Shown: positions 61,653 through 64,000 of the stretch, in pieces
Layout: each line of letters begins with the position of its first letter
Position numbering within the stretch: the first letter of the stretch is position 1
Assembly (NCBI GenBank): GCA_022842245.1
Contig: JALHPZ010000021.1
Location: 1-64,000, forward strand
Direction: 5' to 3'
Origin: Gemmataceae bacterium
Lineage (GTDB): Bacteria > Planctomycetota > Planctomycetia > Gemmatales > Gemmataceae
Length of the DNA stretch: 64,000 nt
Program-made: the position numbers and the translations under genes
Notes under the pieces: generated by a model
What the model was told of the DNA's origin: nothing
Databases searched by the model: none
The model's input: the letters and a program-made list of their open reading frames with translations, nothing else

Positions 61653-63965
61653 TCACTTCCCTCCATTCCTCCCGTCCAGCGCCTGGCGGACGGCCTTGCC
61701 GAGGCCGCCGGCGGTGTAGGGTTTGTCGAGGAACAGCACCCCGGCGCCGGCGGCGGCCTTGGCGCGGTCGGCCGAGTAGCCGCTCGCCAGTATGACCGGC
61801 ACACCGGGGTCGAAGGCGCGAATGCGCTTCATCGCGTCCAACCCGGACAAGTTCGGCATGGTCAGATCGAGGATCGCCAGCTCGAAGGGCCGTTCGGCCG
61901 CCTCGAACAGTTCGACCGCCTGCTGCCCGTCCTCCGCCAGCGTCACCGTGTAGCCGAGTTGCTTGAGAATCGTGCCCGCGAGAGTGCGGATCATCGGCTC
62001 GTCTTCGGCGACGAGTACGCGTTCCCCCTGGCCGAGGGGAGAGGGGGCCGGGGCTGGAGTGGCCGTCCCGACGGGCGACTCTCCCTTGAACTTCGGCAAA
62101 TACACGTCGAAGGTCGTGCCTTTCCCAGGATCGCTGTCGCAGGCGATCCAGCCGTCGTGCGCCTGCACGATGCCGAAGACGACGGCGAGACCCAGTCCGG
62201 TGCCCTGACCGGTCTCCTTGGTCGTGAAGAACGGTTCGAAGATGCGATTGCGGATCTCGGCCGTCATCCCGGTGCCCGTGTCGCGGATGCGCAGGCGCAC
62301 GTACTCGCCTGGTTTCGGCCCCATTTCGGGCGGCGCGTCGGCGGGGTCGATCGTGACGTTGCCGCTGCTGATGAACAGTCGTCCGCCGTCGGGCATCGCG
62401 TCGCGCGCGTTGAGGCAGAGGTTCATGAGGATCTGCGTCACCTGCCCGGCGTCGGCCCAGGCCCACCAGCCATAAGGCCGCGGTGCGGCTTCGATGACGA
62501 TGCGCGGGTCGATAGTGCGCCGCAATAGGCCGATCGTCTCCCGAATCAGGTCCGCCGGGTCCACCGGGCCGAATTGCAGAGGCGCCCGCCGCGCGAAGCC
62601 CAGCAACTGGCTCGTCAGGTCCGCGGCACGCTTCGCCGCTTTTTCCGTCGGCCGGAGCAGTTCATCCAGCGGTTGCCCGCGTTGCATCTCCCGCGCCAGC
62701 TCCAGATTCCCCAGCACCACCGTCAGCAGATTGTTGAAGTCGTGCGCCACCCCACCCGCGAGCTGGCCCACCGCCTCCATCTTCTGCGCCTGTCGCAGTT
62801 GGTCCTCCAACCGCTTGCGGCTCGTGCCGTCCCGGCCCACGACCACCAGGCCCGCGATCGCCCCGTCGTCATCCCACACCGGCGAAATCAGGATGTCCAG
62901 CAGCACGTCCTGCCCGTCCGGGTAGCGGATCCATTCCTCCTGCCGTGCCGAGTTCCCCGTCCGAATCACGCTGTCTTCGAGGATGCGGATGCGTTGCGCC
63001 CACGGCGCGTCGAACAGCTCGTCGCAGGTCTTCCCGAGCATGTCGCGGATGGACATGCCCGCCAACTGTTCGAACGCCGCGTTGCCACCGGTGATGCGCT
63101 CCTCGCGATCCTTCTGGCAGATCACGTCCGGGATCGCATTGAACAGCGTCTTCAGGAGGGCATTCTGCCGCCGCAATTCTTGTTCGGTCCGTCGGCGGTC
63201 GGTCACGTCGCGGAAGTTCAGCACGACGCCGCGCACCGCGTCGTCGTCCAGCCGGTTCACGCCGACCATCTCGATGTCGCGCACCCGACCGTCGGCGTGC
63301 TTCGCCCGGAACAGCGATGGAATCTCCGCACCGGGGTTTGCCAAAATCTCCTTCAGCTTGTCCTTGGCCGCGGGCCGATCCTCGGAGGTGACGATCTCCA
63401 GGCACGATCGACCTTCAAGTGCGAGCGGCGTGTGGCCCAGGATGCGCGTGACGGCCGGGCTGACGTACCGCACCGCGCCGTTCGATTCCACCACCAGCGT
63501 TCCGTCGCCGGATTTCTCCACGAGCGCCCGGTAGCGCATCTCGCTCTGGCGCACTTCGCTCTCGGCCTGCCGCGCCCGCGCCAGCGCCGCGCGCCGGTCC
63601 GTGTCGTCCCGTACCGTGTACAGCGCGATCGTCTTCGGCTTCACGTGCAGCCGCGTCACCGTCACCGTCACGGGCAGCCACCCCGGTGCCGGTTTGATGC
63701 GCAGCTGGAAGCCCCCCTTGCCGTGGAAGACCGTCGTCTTGCCCGCCGCCCCGCGCAGCCGGTCCGTTTCCTTCGAACCCTGTTCCAGCCGAAACAAATC
63801 CGTGGCGCGGGCACCCACCAGTTCCGCCTTGTGAAACCCCGTCAATCGCAACGCCGTCTGATTGGCTTCCAGCACGAAATCGGTATCGGGATCGATGAAC
63901 AGCAACGCATCGCCGTTCTCGTCGAACAGCGTGCGCGCAAAGTCGGATTCATCGAAGGGAATCAT
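61653..63965 (-). CDS. Hybrid PAS sensor histidine kinase with receiver domain
   Basis: 770 residues from the ATG at 63965. Three PAS domains at about 1-120, 140-260 and 265-385 sense a signal in the cytoplasm (no membrane helix). The His-kinase phosphoacceptor is His in AGGVAHDFNNLLTVVLGNLE near 420. ATP-binding motifs follow: NLCLNARDAMPDGGRL (N box), DTGTGM (G1) and TKETGQGTGLGLAVVFGIV (F and G2). A C-terminal receiver domain (VLVAEDEPMIRTL, LAILDLTMPNLSG with the phospho-Asp, DKPY Lys) makes a hybrid kinase. The output partner is not in the window. Convergent with the pentapeptide gene, 6 bp apart. Confidence 0.93.
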   Translation of the reverse strand: MIPFDESDFARTLFDENGDALLFIDPDTDFVLEANQTALRLTGFHKAELVGARATDLFRLEQGSKETDRLRGAAGKTTVFHGKGGFQLRIKPAPGWLPVTVTVTRLHVKPKTIALYTVRDDTDRRAALARARQAESEVRQSEMRYRALVEKSGDGTLVVESNGAVRYVSPAVTRILGHTPLALEGRSCLEIVTSEDRPAAKDKLKEILANPGAEIPSLFRAKHADGRVRDIEMVGVNRLDDDAVRGVVLNFRDVTDRRRTEQELRRQNALLKTLFNAIPDVICQKDREERITGGNAAFEQLAGMSIRDMLGKTCDELFDAPWAQRIRILEDSVIRTGNSARQEEWIRYPDGQDVLLDILISPVWDDDGAIAGLVVVGRDGTSRKRLEDQLRQAQKMEAVGQLAGGVAHDFNNLLTVVLGNLELAREMQRGQPLDELLRPTEKAAKRAADLTSQLLGFARRAPLQFGPVDPADLIRETIGLLRRTIDPRIVIEAAPRPYGWWAWADAGQVTQILMNLCLNARDAMPDGGRLFISSGNVTIDPADAPPEMGPKPGEYVRLRIRDTGTGMTAEIRNRIFEPFFTTKETGQGTGLGLAVVFGIVQAHDGWIACDSDPGKGTTFDVYLPKFKGESPVGTATPAPAPSPLGQGERVLVAEDEPMIRTLAGTILKQLGYTVTLAEDGQQAVELFEAAERPFELAILDLTMPNLSGLDAMKRIRAFDPGVPVILASGYSADRAKAAAGAGVLFLDKPYTAGGLGKAVRQALDGRNGGK

Positions 63966-64000
63966 GGGGGACCTTGTCCGGGATGGCGTTGGTCCCACCC

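Overview
The window is GC-rich (clearly above 60 % by eye) and most likely comes from a Gemmata-like planctomycete (Planctomycetota, Gemmataceae or near). The markers are a DUF1559 prepilin-like protein paired with a transthyretin-like lipoprotein, two PknB-type kinases (one carrying leucine-rich-repeat modules), a signal-peptide WD40/HEAT-like protein, a ThuA-domain protein, an Uma2 protein, and many long intergenic inverted repeats. No rRNA, tRNA or CRISPR array was recognised.

Layout. 1-7.4 kb (minus strand): a secreted protein cut by the window edge, an alpha/beta hydrolase, and a compact type II fatty-acid/polyketide-like operon, in transcription order FabZ-like dehydratase 2, FabG-like reductase, a long acyl carrier protein, FabZ-like dehydratase 1, a ketosynthase homologue that has lost Cys-His-His, a DUF202 membrane protein, and an intact ketosynthase. 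7.7-14 kb: WD40/HEAT-like protein, NagD-type HAD phosphatase, ThuA protein, glycosyltransferase-like protein, and a protein with an RNNNPG motif. 14-19.3 kb (minus): an ABC exporter (ATPase, large ABC-2 permease) with a conserved-looking 739-aa membrane-anchored partner. 19.6-21.2 kb: lipoprotein plus DUF1559 protein.

21.6-27.9 kb is an accessory island: a small HTH-like protein, an AT-rich membrane protein, a terminase small-subunit-like frame that runs without a stop into the terminase large subunit, an ABC-ATPase/GNAT acetyltransferase gene split by an A9 run that forms a dnaX-type slippery site, and three exported proteins including a papain-like protease with a complete catalytic set. 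No portal, capsid or tail gene is nearby.

28-34 kb: aldo/keto reductase and two tandem Ser/Thr kinases. 34.3-37.8 kb (minus): ResB and CcsA for System II cytochrome c maturation. 37.9-39.7 kb: a lipoprotein and a TPR-like membrane protein. 39.8-46.9 kb: a DNA repair operon, an AlkA-like glycosylase followed by AddB-like and AddA-like helicase-nucleases. 46.9-52.2 kb: a 73-aa protein, a methyltransferase, GatA, an EVE/PUA-like protein, a small lipoprotein, a dense repeat field and an unknown protein. 52.5-64 kb: ComEC, AroB, a GT87-like membrane glycosyltransferase, Uma2 protein, inositol-3-phosphate synthase, a TIM-barrel isomerase, an AT-rich pentapeptide-repeat membrane protein, and a hybrid PAS histidine kinase/response regulator.

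The most interesting items are the probable programmed -1 frameshift that fuses the ABC ATPase to the acetyltransferase inside the capsid-less terminase island, and the triply substituted ketosynthase partner in the lipid operon. Functions are assigned by reading motifs, without any database search.
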